Source: Thioploca ingrica (GTDB taxonomy: Bacteria; Pseudomonadota; Gammaproteobacteria; Beggiatoales; Beggiatoaceae). From it: a stretch of DNA of 64,000 nucleotides. Location: assembly GCA_000828835.1 (NCBI GenBank), contig AP014633.1:2852001-2916000 (forward strand), given 5' to 3'. This document shows, one piece after another, positions 23,301-31,546 of this stretch (position 1 is its first letter; every line of letters begins with the position of its first letter). The position numbers and the translations under genes are program-made. The notes under the pieces were generated by a model. That model was not told the DNA's origin, did no database searches, and worked only from the letters and a program-made list of their open reading frames with translations.

Positions 23301-23528
23301 AGGTGTTATGGTTATACTTAAATTATTAATAATATAATCAGGTTTATCAATAATTTGAATAACTGAAGAAACTGAAGATGGAGGAGGTGTTCCTGTTGGT
23401 ATTGATAAAGAATCAGTATTACATTGAATCTGTCCATCAAAAGACTTTGCAAAAACAAAGGTGGTGTTTAAAAAAAACAGACTAATTATTAATCCTATTA
23501 AACTAGCTTGTATGGGTTTCGGATACAT
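17382..23528 (-). CDS. Giant secreted mosaic protein: P-domain, choice-of-anchor/ASH repeats, InlB-type repeats, Calx-beta, beta-solenoid and beta-propeller
   Basis: 2048 residues with a Sec signal peptide (SLIGLIISLFFLNTTFVFAKS). Regions in order: a proprotein-convertase P-domain-like module (about 35-135), then six or seven ASH/choice-of-anchor-D repeats of about 105 residues with LDFGEV and LTTNDP motifs (about 160-860). Next come two divergent bacterial/InlB-B-type repeats (GSIFTHWAGDCSGTEA) and a Calx-beta domain. A long solenoid follows, built from GGxLxGxIxNxGxIxDV units (about 1135-1610). The C-terminus looks like a beta-propeller (YDIEGLALDPSDPNLLYGT onward). A GAGG stretch precedes the ATG. 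No anchor or enzyme motif is visible; a surface or extracellular structural role is inferred. Confidence 0.88.
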   Translation of the reverse strand: MYPKPIQASLIGLIISLFFLNTTFVFAKSFDGQIQCNTDSLSIPTGTPPPSSVSSVIQIIDKPDYIINNLSITITPDLSSFSNLSLNLNGQDIQSLSTFIGSPIKGTWTLAITNNNTDTSSSPVTITKWCLNGQIQSPAPDYQSTPLLDSSNTATINVGQINVGQVGETTIQITNIGNNSLEIKNPSISNGNVDEIAILTSLPLTISKGSTQELKIKLTPQTHGDFSTTLKLETNDPDKSSVQYTFSYTGLAPEYSSDPTPGQPLDFGEVEWIWWPDERGMRNFTVTNKGNLPLTVKSLSITGTDKNIFPLSENLSFPLSLASGEDKLVIIECHPQKDKGVYKATLQLTTNDPKIPTVTYPLSCTGKSAVYDSTPVPPNGTLDFGKVLLGSMAEKILTIQNKGSSDLILDLNSEVLSRGQETLITDNFTMEASLPITLGENESTQIKFQCKPTTEKKLTTTLILYNTDPNTSPTPNTQPIEHQVTYQLTCTGVQPLYDSKPIAPSGTLDFGEVPIETEGEKTLEIQEIGTADLEIKSATLLDDAEAVFSLVAITFPLTIANDSGESQAITAQCQPHEEGKIYTAKLKLTTNAVNYPEPVYDLTCKGGPPAAGARYHSTPVFPGDTLDFGKVTIETSRDKTFTIKEIGNFPLVVQLADLPLLKEFTLVSPSFFPNLTIRDGEPGVLVTFRCQPSQEGTYTDRVRFTTNDLTLPEVSYNLQCIGVAAPGYSSSPVLPGGTIDFGAGPVGTPISKTLEIKEVGSKDLTVDLATIPITGTHPNSFSLKSPTFPLIIANNAPAQTLTMQCTPAILGTQTAVLNLTSNDSSYSVIKYNLSCAGVDLNQLVNLTVATAGSGSGLISPQLSGNVRVEKCGTDCFSYAKETPVTLTAIPKQGSIFTHWAGDCSGTEATVVVNMSQNKTCTATFEPVVPTTTPNQKILTLEIIGTGTVTSQPKGLDCSNTTCSASYPNDTEVTLEATSAKGFSLSEIGGDCDAQGHVKLDANKVCKITFTSNVVTHAGQLQFAQTEFKVNSQASDLTLTVTRTEGTEGKIEVNYYTVDDQGVQIDNLKGTLQWSAGDDSNKTVAITIAPEHFTDTDYFLIHLASPTGGATLGTQPTATIRVEKLPATIKTTPADIMLCPLTSVINVVCHLNWQTGKDITIGEEGNISAAILQGTIVNNGWIGNFVLQPESTLTGGNITGYVLNHGEIRDVKFKGASLEGGILAGTIENESPANGVIRDVTIAEHSTLMGGKVGGQITNQGTITDIQFRGTQLTGGTLTGHIENVSGGIIQDVVLAENTQLDGGRLQGYIKGTGKGDSRPLLENVIITPDTQLENVRIGSNVSVPAGFKFSADVTFAEQPHFVTDTFITGKINGNGQVLENITINEQGKLTNATLAGTVINLGKVSDITVQADSRLTGGVLNNEIINNGTISDVELNQAHLVGGNLEGQINASGSILENVSLGASTQLKGGELHGQIQGDAQSPARLDSLTVAKDGYVENAIIGQKVKNQGTLADIEFQGTTLAGGTLSGQVITSRGGTVRDVKLAPNTSLNGGNLQGKIIGDPESPARLDNVAIVANSYLENVVIGDNVKGSKLKIGNNVTMAATGIQLTSGTQQNLGQKDEPVAEPQTPAVKVLDLKTGQQTENLSAKFEEDIRTSLGEKRSNGALLSYLDAEILKISATITNQTSVSQTADLIMIAYYQSAEGTPYYLQYDGQQQQWTPWDFDFQSLKSAQSQPLLFNPKQPVKITAFEGDLSPYPGQFELYIGYRSTKDNTLTFNGVKPITFYVGVAPPSCIVYAVHDAGINDTQLIRINLSGGLDGDMEPLGPLHKGYDIEGLALDPSDPNLLYGTAGENAKVDGQPRGGYLYTINRQTGEVSAVGPTGFNKVSGLGLNPKDNTLWGWGRNQGKNSADKWNGIIKIDPETGHSEMIKQFDSPTMEGVAWDYQGSKLYVATGTTLWFYDPETQELKVACENVTNEGKIEGLDMQPNGSLLIGVDYDKPTQTTIFAYDPQKCERVEKATRTFWGTYYDDLESFVWPGGECGNQSWL

Positions 23529-24148
23529 GGTTACCCTACCTCATTGGTAAGACAATTTGCCTGTTTGACTCAGTTGGTCTCAGCTTGATCTCATTTCCTT
23601 TCTGCAATCTTGAGAGCATAAGATAAAGTTCCTGTCATCTCACAGCCAAATTGGTTGGTAAAAAAAAGTTGCTGAAAAAATATACATCTGATATTATATA
23701 TAATATAAAAAATTATTACTTTTAGCAAGTCGTTGGATAGGATAAACCAGCTACGGGAATCGTTTTATTGAAGTTTAAGTTTCTTATTGGTTTGTGATTT
23801 CGCTATCATCCCCAGCCGTTTCCCATCACTTTAAATTATTTCCAAAAAATGCTTTATCACTATTTTCTATTTAAAAATAAATAGATATCTCGGTTTATGA
23901 ATTTATTCTATCTCGATCAAACCGGGGTGAATATCAGAAATATCCTGATATTTGTAGAAACGAGTTAACCACAAATTTCCCATTTATCTTGAATAAACAA
24001 GCTGTTTTCAAATGAAAAAATCGGCTTACCTTAAATATAAAATATAGTATAACTAAACGATTTAGCAAAGTATCAAGCACTTGGAAAATTTATTTTGACC
24101 TCACGTGAGAGTGGGCAAGAGTAGCGCAAGCAGTGGAAGTACTAAAAA
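23529..24148. other. AT-rich intergenic region upstream of the giant mosaic protein
   Basis: No open reading frame of note. It should hold the minus-strand promoter of the mosaic protein gene; a very AT-rich tract lies at about 23690-23720. A small perfect hairpin (AATATCAG/CTGATATT) sits at 23930-23952 with no obvious role. Confidence 0.5.
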
Positions 24149-24385
24149 CTAGGGTGTGTCATCAATTAAAGTAATTCATTAAAAAATGAGTCAACTATCC
24201 CAAAATAAATCCATTATCTACTATGTAGGTCGGACAAAGCGCAGCGTGTCCGACGGATTCCTTTGAAAAGCTTGTCGGACACGCTACGCTTTGTCCGACC
24301 TACACGATAAATGGATTTGAATTGATTTCATTGGAACCCTTGACCGGTTGTTCAATGAGCAACCTGAATTGATGACACGCCCTAG
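24149..24385. mobile_element. MITE with IS5-type ends and nested inverted repeat
   Basis: A 237-base unit, including the target duplications, with terminal inverted repeats GGGTGTGTCATCAATT (left, 24152-24167) and GGGCGTGTCATCAATT (right, read inward from 24382). Each end is flanked by CTAG, which matches the YTAR four-base target duplication known for the IS5 family. Inside is a second inverted repeat: 30-base arms at 24225-24254 and 24274-24303 starting GTAGGTCGGACAAAGC, extended by AAATCCAT at 24207 and ATGGATTT at 24311. No coding capacity. It would have been mobilised by a transposase elsewhere. Confidence 0.78.
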
Positions 24386-24475
24386 AAGAAAACGAAAGAG
24401 AAAGGGGTTACTTGTTGGGATGATAGAGCTAATCATTCTTTTGCTCTAGTCGGGAATTCACTAAATATGAGTTGA

Positions 24476-24495
24476 GGCGAACACCTGGGTTCGCC
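24476..24495. repeat. Short hairpin repeat downstream of rpoH
   Basis: GGCGAAC and GTTCGCC arms enclose a six-base loop. It has the look of a dispersed palindromic unit and may also shape the 3' end of the rpoH transcript, but no T-run follows on the minus strand. Confidence 0.45.
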
Positions 24496-24535
24496 CCTAC
24501 CTAATTAGGAGAGAAGTAAAAATAACAACTCGTTG

Positions 24536-25396
24536 TCACGAAACGATAATATTTTTTTTGAGCTTTTTTAACGCATTCGTTTCAATTTGACGAACGCGTT
24601 CTGCTGATATGTTGTATTCAGCCGCTAATTCTTGCAAAGTCGCTTTACTCTCATTTAACCACCGCTTTTGTAAAATATCTTGGCTACGCGCATCTAATTG
24701 CCTCAATGCCTTATGCAATTGTCCACGTCCATGTGCTTCCCATTCAGTTTGTTCAATCAGATTAGCTGGATCATAACGGTGATCTTCCAAATAATTCGCC
24801 GGAGAAAAATTATCTGGGTCATCATCGGCATCACTATGGGCATCAAATGCCATATCATGGGTATTGAGGCGAGTCTCCATTTCTAACACATCTTGAGGCG
24901 TCACCCCTAAATCTTTAGCGACATTGGCCACTTCATCTTGAGTTAACCAACCTAAGCGTTTTTTAGCACTACGTAAATTAAAGAATAATTTACGTTGCGA
25001 TTTAGTGGTAGCAACCTTGACAATTCGCCAGTTGCGTAGAATATATTCATGAATTTCAGCTCGAATCCAATGTACGGCAAATGAGACTAAACGAACTCCA
25101 ACACTGGGATCAAAACGTTTAACGGCTTTCATCAACCCAATATTACCTTCTTGAATTAAATCAGATTGAGGTAAACCATAGCCTCGATAACTATGTGCAA
25201 TATAAATGACGAAGCGTAAATGCGACATCACCAATACTTTAGCCGCGTTTAGATCATTGTGAATATGTAACTGTTCAGCCAGTTGGCGTTCTTCTTCGGT
25301 GGTGAGCAAGGGAATCGATTTAATGGCTTGAGCATAGCCTTCAATGTTCTGACCCGGAACAGCAAGTTGAGTATTTAAAGTTAATGGGTATAACAT
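24536..25396 (-). CDS. rpoH: RNA polymerase heat-shock sigma factor RpoH (sigma-32)
   Basis: 286 residues, normal length. Region 2 reads [25 protein letters not shown] and [21 protein letters not shown]. The RpoH box [12 protein letters not shown] is present and separates it from sigma-70 and RpoS. Region 4.2 carries the helix-turn-helix [19 protein letters not shown]. It directs transcription of heat-shock genes such as chaperones and Clp proteases. The gene stands alone on its strand, divergent from amgK. Confidence 0.96.
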   Translation of the reverse strand: MLYPLTLNTQLAVPGQNIEGYAQAIKSIPLLTTEEERQLAEQLHIHNDLNAAKVLVMSHLRFVIYIAHSYRGYGLPQSDLIQEGNIGLMKAVKRFDPSVGVRLVSFAVHWIRAEIHEYILRNWRIVKVATTKSQRKLFFNLRSAKKRLGWLTQDEVANVAKDLGVTPQDVLEMETRLNTHDMAFDAHSDADDDPDNFSPANYLEDHRYDPANLIEQTEWEAHGRGQLHKALRQLDARSQDILQKRWLNESKATLQELAAEYNISAERVRQIETNALKKLKKNIIVS

Positions 25397-25547
25397 AATT
25401 TAAATTCTCCCCCAAATAGATAAAATGCTAAAATGACCATATTGTCAATAGCTAAATAAGCTACTCATAATAATCGAGTATATTTATCATGTATTATTAT
25501 GTCAAGTTACTTTTGGTTATCAAATTGTTTCTTAAAGTTACTGATTT

Positions 25548-26555
25548 ATGAGTAAACGTTTCAAAGAATTACAGAACTGGCTACAAACTCAGCTAGAGTT
25601 ACCACTGGCGCAATTAGTGCCCATTACCAATGATGCTAGCTTTCGCCGCTATTTTCGAGCGGTGGTCGATGGGACTTCTTATATCGTCATGGATGCCCCC
25701 CCAGATAAAGAGAATTGTGCTCCTTTTATGGATATTGCCCAACGGCTACAACAAAGCGGTTTAAATGCACCTCGAATAATTGACCGTTATTTAGAAAAAG
25801 GGTTTTTATTATTAACTGATTTAGGCTCGCAACTGTATTTATCAGCTTTAACTGAGGAAACCGTTGAAACCCTCTACACCGACGCTTTAAATGCCCTAGT
25901 CATGATGCAAACTCAAACGGCTTATGACGGCTTGCCTTGGTATGATCATCGCCTACTTCACCAAGAAATGAATTTGTTTAGCGATTGGCTGCTGGGTCAG
26001 CATTTAAAGTGGGTACTTTCACCCACTGAACAAACCGATTTAGCCACTTGTTTTGAATTATTAAGCACTACCGCACTTTCTCAACCTCAAGTCTTTGTTC
26101 ATCGTGATTACCATTCACGTAATTTAATGGTGGTTCCCCATCACAATCCCGGTATTCTCGACTTTCAGGATGCTGTTAAAGGGCCTATAACCTATGATTT
26201 AGTCTCATTATTACGCGATTGTTACATTACTTGGCCCCAGGAACAAATTCAAACTTGGGTTAGACAATACTATTCCCAAGCACAAACCGCAGGTCTTTTA
26301 AACCAAGTCACTGAATCTCAATTATTTTATTGGTTTGATTGGATGGGAATCCAGCGGCATCTTAAAGCGAGTGGCATTTTTGCGCGCTTATATCACCGAG
26401 ATGGCAAATCGGGTTATTTAAAAGATATTCCACGGACTCTAAATTATATTGTTGAAGTCAGCGCCAATTATCCGCAGCTAGCTTTCTTACATGAGTTAGT
26501 GAGTGAACGAGTATTACCCGTTTATCAACAAACTCTGCCGTGCAACGCCGCTTAA
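25548..26555 (+). CDS. amgK: N-acetylmuramate/N-acetylglucosamine kinase AmgK
   Basis: 335-residue aminoglycoside-phosphotransferase-fold kinase. It phosphorylates the anomeric hydroxyl of MurNAc or GlcNAc in the cell-wall recycling route that bypasses MurB/MurA. Markers are ITNDASFRRYFR at the N-terminus, the catalytic loop VHRDYHSRNLMV and the metal-binding GILDFQDAVKGP. It lies 41 bases upstream of murU, its known pathway partner, which makes the assignment firm. An AT-rich 150-base gap separates it from divergent rpoH. Confidence 0.93.
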   Translation: MSKRFKELQNWLQTQLELPLAQLVPITNDASFRRYFRAVVDGTSYIVMDAPPDKENCAPFMDIAQRLQQSGLNAPRIIDRYLEKGFLLLTDLGSQLYLSALTEETVETLYTDALNALVMMQTQTAYDGLPWYDHRLLHQEMNLFSDWLLGQHLKWVLSPTEQTDLATCFELLSTTALSQPQVFVHRDYHSRNLMVVPHHNPGILDFQDAVKGPITYDLVSLLRDCYITWPQEQIQTWVRQYYSQAQTAGLLNQVTESQLFYWFDWMGIQRHLKASGIFARLYHRDGKSGYLKDIPRTLNYIVEVSANYPQLAFLHELVSERVLPVYQQTLPCNAA

Positions 26556-26593
26556 CCTAATTGAAATAGAAAGATTAATAACTGAATAACTGA

Positions 26594-27265
<672 letters not shown>

Positions 27266-27365
27266 GGTGGAGTTTGACAATTTCAAAGGCAGATAGGTAA
27301 CATGCCGATGTATGTATCGGCTAAATTCATACTTAGTCTCGTATTCAACAGGACAAAATAGAATA

Positions 27366-27402
27366 GAAAAAGAGACTGCGGCGGGCAATAATACTGCCCA
27401 CC
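27366..27402 (-). terminator. Probable terminator of thrS-infC-rpmI-rplT operon
   Basis: On the minus strand an 8-bp stem (GGTGGGCA with TGCCCGCC, one G-U) with a seven-base loop is followed, after a short spacer, by five T. It starts about 10 bases after the rplT stop. The spacer before the T-run makes it less than ideal. Confidence 0.55.
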
Positions 27403-27411
27403 TTCAACTCA

Positions 27412-27768
27412 TTAAGCTAGACTGGCTTTAGATTTCTGTGCTAACACCGCAAAAGCATCTTTATTAAAGACAGCTAATTCCGCTAATATCTTTCGATCAA
27501 TCTCAACACCGGCTTTGTGTAAACCGTCTATAAAACGACTATAAGATAAACCATGCTCACGAGCAGCCGCATTAATTCTAACAATCCACAAAGCTCGAAA
27601 TTCCCGCTTCCGTTGCCGGCGGTCGCGATAGGCATATTGCCCAGCTTTAGTGACGGCTTGTTTAGCAACGCGAATGACATTGCGACGAAACCCGCGATAT
27701 CCTTTAGCAGCTTGTAAAATTTTCTTATGTCTAGCATGTGCGGTCACACCACGTTTTACTCTAGGCAT
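27412..27768 (-). CDS. rplT: 50S ribosomal protein L20
   Basis: 118 residues, full family length and highly conserved: [37 protein letters not shown] and [17 protein letters not shown]20 binds 23S rRNA early in assembly and, in studied gammaproteobacteria, represses its own operon at the mRNA level. It follows rpmI by 12 bases. Confidence 0.98.
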   Translation of the reverse strand: MPRVKRGVTAHARHKKILQAAKGYRGFRRNVIRVAKQAVTKAGQYAYRDRRQRKREFRALWIVRINAAAREHGLSYSRFIDGLHKAGVEIDRKILAELAVFNKDAFAVLAQKSKASLA

Positions 27769-27780
27769 CTGTTGTTATCC

Positions 27781-27978
27781 TTATGCGTAGGGTAGTAAGC
27801 GGTTAACCATGGCGACATTGGTTTTATCTACCAGGCTAGGCGAACGTAATTGGCGTTTACGTTTAGTGCTTTTCTTAGTGAGAATATGTCGACGATAACC
27901 TTGGTTGCGTTTAAAGCCGCCGGACGCAGTACGCCGAAAGCGCTTAGCCGCAGCACGGTTCGTTTTTAATTTAGGCAT
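27781..27978 (-). CDS. rpmI: 50S ribosomal protein L35
   Basis: 65 residues, typical for L35: [37 protein letters not shown] and a C-terminal MVNRLLPYA. It sits between infC (35 bases upstream) and rplT in the conserved operon. Confidence 0.98.
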   Translation of the reverse strand: MPKLKTNRAAAKRFRRTASGGFKRNQGYRRHILTKKSTKRKRQLRSPSLVDKTNVAMVNRLLPYA

Positions 27979-28013
27979 ATTAAAATACTCCGCATTAGCG
28001 AATCATTATTAAT

Positions 28014-28529
28014 TTATTTTTTAGGGGCAACCACCATAACCATTTGCCGTCCTTCCATTTTCGGTTGTTGCTCTACTAGGCCATAATCGGCTAAATCCGT
28101 TTCTAAACGTTTTAGCAAACTTTGTCCTAGTTCTTGGTGAGCCATTTCCCGTCCACGGAAACGTAAAGTGATTTTGGCTTTATCCCCTTCTTCTAGGAAA
28201 CGCATCAGGTTGCGTAGTTTGACCTGATAATCTCCTTCTTCAGTACCCGGTCGGAATTTAATTTCCTTAATCTGTACTTGTTTTTGTTTTTTCTTAGCCG
28301 CATGTTGCTTCTTATTTTGTTCAAATAGAAACTTACCGTAATCCATGATACGACACACGGGGGGTTTAGCAGTTGGTACAATTTCTACCAAATCTAATTC
28401 CGCTTGTTGAGCCTTTTCTTGCGCCTCACGGAGTGACACGATACCTACTTGTTCACCTTCGGTATCGATCAATCTGACTTTAGGTGCAGTAATTTCTTCA
28501 TTTAGGCGCGTGCGTTTTTCAGCAGCGAT
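28014..28529 (-). CDS. infC: Translation initiation factor IF-3, AUC start codon
   Basis: IF-3 checks start-codon pairing on the 30S subunit and keeps subunits apart. With an ATC start at 28529 the protein is 171 residues: [20 protein letters not shown], then [37 protein letters not shown] and a C-terminal [12 protein letters not shown]. No ATG, GTG or TTG lies at a suitable place; a TTG at 28472 would cut off the conserved N-terminal strand. A strong Shine-Dalgarno GGAGGA (28537-28542) sits seven bases before the ATC. Rare AUU/AUC starts are a known autoregulation device of infC. The Shine-Dalgarno touches the thrS stop. Confidence 0.93.
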   Translation of the reverse strand: MAAEKRTRLNEEITAPKVRLIDTEGEQVGIVSLREAQEKAQQAELDLVEIVPTAKPPVCRIMDYGKFLFEQNKKQHAAKKKQKQVQIKEIKFRPGTEEGDYQVKLRNLMRFLEEGDKAKITLRFRGREMAHQELGQSLLKRLETDLADYGLVEQQPKMEGRQMVMVVAPKK

Positions 28530-28541
28530 ATAACTGTCCTC

Positions 28542-30455
28542 CTAGATAATATAATAATCAGCAACATCCGCACGGAGTTGGTCGGTAAAAGCGTCTAACG
28601 ACATAGCACCTTGATCTTCACCATTCCGCAACCGCACGGCAACTTGTTGGGTTTCACTTTCTCGTTTACCTACGACGAGTAGGTAAGGTACTTTTTGCAA
28701 AGTATGTTCGCGAATTTTAAGCCCAATTTTCTCATTTCTCAAGTCACAATTAACGCGAAAACCGGCTTTACTTAAATGAGCCTCGATTTGTCTGGCATAA
28801 GGGGCATGTTGATCGGTAATATTCAGGACGACAGCTTGTACCGGTGCCAACCATACCGGGAAAGCGCCGGCATATTCTTCGATGAGAATCCCAATAAACC
28901 GTTCTAGCGAACCTAAAATCGCTCGATGTAACATGACGGGAACTTGTTTGCTGCCATCCGCTGCCACATATTCCGCCCCTAAACGACCCGGCATAGAAAA
29001 ATCAACCTGAATGGTTCCACATTGCCAGATCCGACCGAGACAATCTTGCAGAGAAAATTCAATTTTAGGGCCATAAAAAGCGCCTTCACCCGGTTGCAAC
29101 TGCCAATCCAATTCTTTATGATTTAAAGCTAACTCCAAGGCTTGTTCGGCTTTATCCCAAACTTCATCACTGCCAATCCGTTGGTCGGGACGAGTCGATA
29201 ATTTGATCAGCACCTCATGGAAGCCAAAATCAGCATACACTTTGAGTAATAAGTCAATGAAATTGGAGACTTCACTTTGAATTTGCTCTTCGGTGCAGAA
29301 AATATGGGCATCATCTTGAACAAAATTGCGAATTCGCAATAGCCCGTGTAAAGTACCCGAAGGTTCATTCCGATGACAAGAACCAAATTCAGCCAGCCGC
29401 AAAGGCAAATCTCGATAACTTTTAAGACCTTGATTAAAAATTTGAATGTGGCAAGGACAATTCATCGGCTTGATGGCATAATCCCGATTTTCAGAATGGG
29501 TACTAAACATTTCTTTGCCAAATTTGTCCCAATGACCCGATTTTTCCCACAACGAACGATCCACCAATTGTGGCGTATGCACTTCTTGATAACCGTGTTG
29601 ACGCAAGAGGTGGCGAATATAATTCTGGATTTGTAAATAAACGGTCCAGCCTTTATTGTGCCAGAAGATCATGCCCGGCGCTTCTTCTTGCACATGAAAC
29701 AGGTCTAATTGTTTACCTAGTTTACGATGATCTCGTTTCTCTGCTTCTTCCAGGCGATGGAGGTAAAGTTGCAAATCTTTACTCTTTGCCCAAGCGGTAC
29801 CATAAATCCGTTGTAACATCTCATTGTTAGAATCACCTCGCCAATAAGCCCCCGCTAATTTCATTAATTTAAAGGCTTGGAGTTTGCCAGTACTTGGAAC
29901 ATGTGGTCCACGGCACAAGTCAATAAATTCACCTTGTTGATATAAAGAGATGGGTTCTGGTGACGGGATAGATTCAATAATTTGGGCTTTATATTCTTCA
30001 CCTTGAGCGCGAAAAAAGGTAATGGCTTCTTCCCGCGGCATGACTGAACGAGTTACCGTGAAATCTTTAGCCACGAGTTCTTCCATCGTGGCTTGAATTT
30101 TTTCGAGATCTTCTGGGGTAAAGTGTTTTTCATAAGCAAAATCGTAATAAAAACCATCCGCAATCACCGGACCGATGGTGACTTGTGCGGTTGGGAATAA
30201 TCGCTTAACCGCCTGTGCGAGTAAATGAGCGCAAGAATGGCGAATGATCTCCAAGCCTTCTGGATCGCGATCCGTGATAATGGTTAATGAAACATCTGTT
30301 TCGATCACGGTCGTGGTATCGACTAAACGATCATTGATTTTTCCAGCTATCGCTACTTTAGCTAAGCCGGTACTAATACTGGCAGCCACTTGTGCTACCA
30401 TCACCGGTTGTTCAAATTGTCGTTGACTACCATCGGGCAAGGTAATGAGAGGCAT
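28542..30455 (-). CDS. thrS: Threonyl-tRNA synthetase
   Basis: 638-residue class II synthetase: an N-terminal TGS domain ([15 protein letters not shown]), an editing domain with [12 protein letters not shown], a catalytic core with [10 protein letters not shown] and [20 protein letters not shown] (motif 2), motif 3 [13 protein letters not shown], and a C-terminal anticodon-binding domain. Zn-ligand Cys and His are in place. I chose the ATG at 30455; the frame stays open upstream but runs into a tRNA gene and a terminator. Shine-Dalgarno is weak. It is followed at 12 bases by infC, as in many gammaproteobacteria. Confidence 0.97.
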   Translation of the reverse strand: MPLITLPDGSQRQFEQPVMVAQVAASISTGLAKVAIAGKINDRLVDTTTVIETDVSLTIITDRDPEGLEIIRHSCAHLLAQAVKRLFPTAQVTIGPVIADGFYYDFAYEKHFTPEDLEKIQATMEELVAKDFTVTRSVMPREEAITFFRAQGEEYKAQIIESIPSPEPISLYQQGEFIDLCRGPHVPSTGKLQAFKLMKLAGAYWRGDSNNEMLQRIYGTAWAKSKDLQLYLHRLEEAEKRDHRKLGKQLDLFHVQEEAPGMIFWHNKGWTVYLQIQNYIRHLLRQHGYQEVHTPQLVDRSLWEKSGHWDKFGKEMFSTHSENRDYAIKPMNCPCHIQIFNQGLKSYRDLPLRLAEFGSCHRNEPSGTLHGLLRIRNFVQDDAHIFCTEEQIQSEVSNFIDLLLKVYADFGFHEVLIKLSTRPDQRIGSDEVWDKAEQALELALNHKELDWQLQPGEGAFYGPKIEFSLQDCLGRIWQCGTIQVDFSMPGRLGAEYVAADGSKQVPVMLHRAILGSLERFIGILIEEYAGAFPVWLAPVQAVVLNITDQHAPYARQIEAHLSKAGFRVNCDLRNEKIGLKIREHTLQKVPYLLVVGKRESETQQVAVRLRNGEDQGAMSLDAFTDQLRADVADYYII

Positions 30456-30470
30456 ACAACTCGATTCCAC

Positions 30471-30495
30471 AAAAAAAGCACTTTCGCAAGTGCTT
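30471..30495 (-). terminator. Intrinsic terminator between tRNA-Val and thrS
   Basis: On the minus strand, AGCACTT and AAGTGCT form a 7-bp stem with a four-base loop, directly followed by seven T. The T-run ends only about 15 bases before the thrS ATG, so it could end the tRNA transcript, act as an attenuator of thrS, or both. Confidence 0.8.
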
Positions 30496-30518
30496 AAAAT
30501 AGAATAGAAAAACCAAAC

Positions 30519-30593
30519 TGGTAGGCGCGAGTGGGATCGAACCACCGACCACTACCATGTCAAGGTAGTACTCTACCACTGAGCTACGCGCCT
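30519..30593 (-). tRNA. tRNA-Val (anticodon GAC)
   Basis: 75 bases including encoded CCA. The acceptor stem pairs AGGCGCG with CGCGCCT. The anticodon stem CTACC/GGTAG holds the loop TTGACAT, so positions 34-36 read GAC for valine. The D arm (GCTCAGTGGTAGAGT) and the T arm with GGTTCGATCC are canonical. Confidence 0.97.
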
Positions 30594-30806
30594 CTTAAAA
30601 AATAAACACTATACTATACTCTCAATTAGGATTCAAGCCTCTTGATATGATGCAATCAGCAAGCATTCTTAAACTCATTAAAGTCCAGCGAAGTCTGAAT
30701 ATTTCTAACCCATTGACGGGAACGCTAACGGCAGTTAAAGTTCGATTGCCAGTAGTATAGCTATCCATTAATTCATTTTTAGTATTCTGTAACACACCGG
30801 ATTATT

Positions 30807-31529
30807 ATGAAATTCATCCGCAATATTTTTGCTTTAATAATAATGATGAATATATTATTTATATCAACTAGCTTTGCGCAACAGTTTTTAGTGATTCCTA
30901 ATGTGTTTTTTTCTAATCGCAATTTTGAATATTCGGTTCCTAATGGCAATGTCAGTGGTCGTATTAGTTCTTTAGGTGGTGGGATTACCGGAATTTATCA
31001 ACATTTTTATATTGACCTGTCCGGGGAAAGAAATTTGAGTACCAATGAAGAATCGATTATTGATGGTTTATACAATACGATTAAATTTGAACGTACCGAT
31101 TTTGCTGCTTCAGTGGGTTATGCCGTTAATGAGTCCATTAGTACTTTTTTAGGTTACAAATATGGTAAATCAACTTTGACGGAATTATTTCCTTCTCCTT
31201 TTGTCGGTGCTAAAACAAGTCTCGAGGGCAATGGCTGGTTTGTCGGTGCCGGCGGGGGTTGGCCGGTGAAAAATTGGGGTACTTTTTCATTTAGTGCCGC
31301 TTATGTCAAAATGATTGCTGATTATAACTCTTTTGCGTCAGCTAGCACGGAAGGAGAAGCTTCCGGAACGAGTTTAGGGATTAAGTGGAAAGCACCTTTA
31401 GGTAACCATGTTTATTATGATTTATCTTTGCTCCGTCATGATTATTATTATGAGGATTTTGATAAAATTGATTTTGATATTTCTGAACAAATTCTTTCTT
31501 TCCGCTTAGGCTTGTCTTATCATTTTTAA
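30807..31529 (+). CDS. Predicted outer membrane beta-barrel protein, function unknown
   Basis: 240 residues with a signal peptide (IFALIIMMNILFISTSFAQQ). The rest alternates aromatic and polar residues in short strands (GNVSGRISSLGGGITGIYQH, FAASVGYAVNESISTFLGYK) and ends in LSFRLGLSYHF, a C-terminal Phe typical for BAM-assembled barrels. I do not recognise a specific family; a small porin-like or OmpA/OmpW-like barrel is possible. It converges with the J-domain/PH gene 18 bases away. Confidence 0.7.
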   Translation: MKFIRNIFALIIMMNILFISTSFAQQFLVIPNVFFSNRNFEYSVPNGNVSGRISSLGGGITGIYQHFYIDLSGERNLSTNEESIIDGLYNTIKFERTDFAASVGYAVNESISTFLGYKYGKSTLTELFPSPFVGAKTSLEGNGWFVGAGGGWPVKNWGTFSFSAAYVKMIADYNSFASASTEGEASGTSLGIKWKAPLGNHVYYDLSLLRHDYYYEDFDKIDFDISEQILSFRLGLSYHF

Positions 31530-31546
31530 AATGGATGGCAAATCGG

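Noticed and set aside
24149-24385. Terminator for a plus-strand transcript
   Set aside because: The arms are too long and lack a T-run; terminal inverted repeats with CTAG duplications fit a transposable unit instead.
30456-30545. N-terminal extension of thrS
   Set aside because: The extra 30 codons run through the intrinsic terminator and into the tRNA-Val gene, and ThrRS homologues start at the TGS domain ([10 protein letters not shown]).
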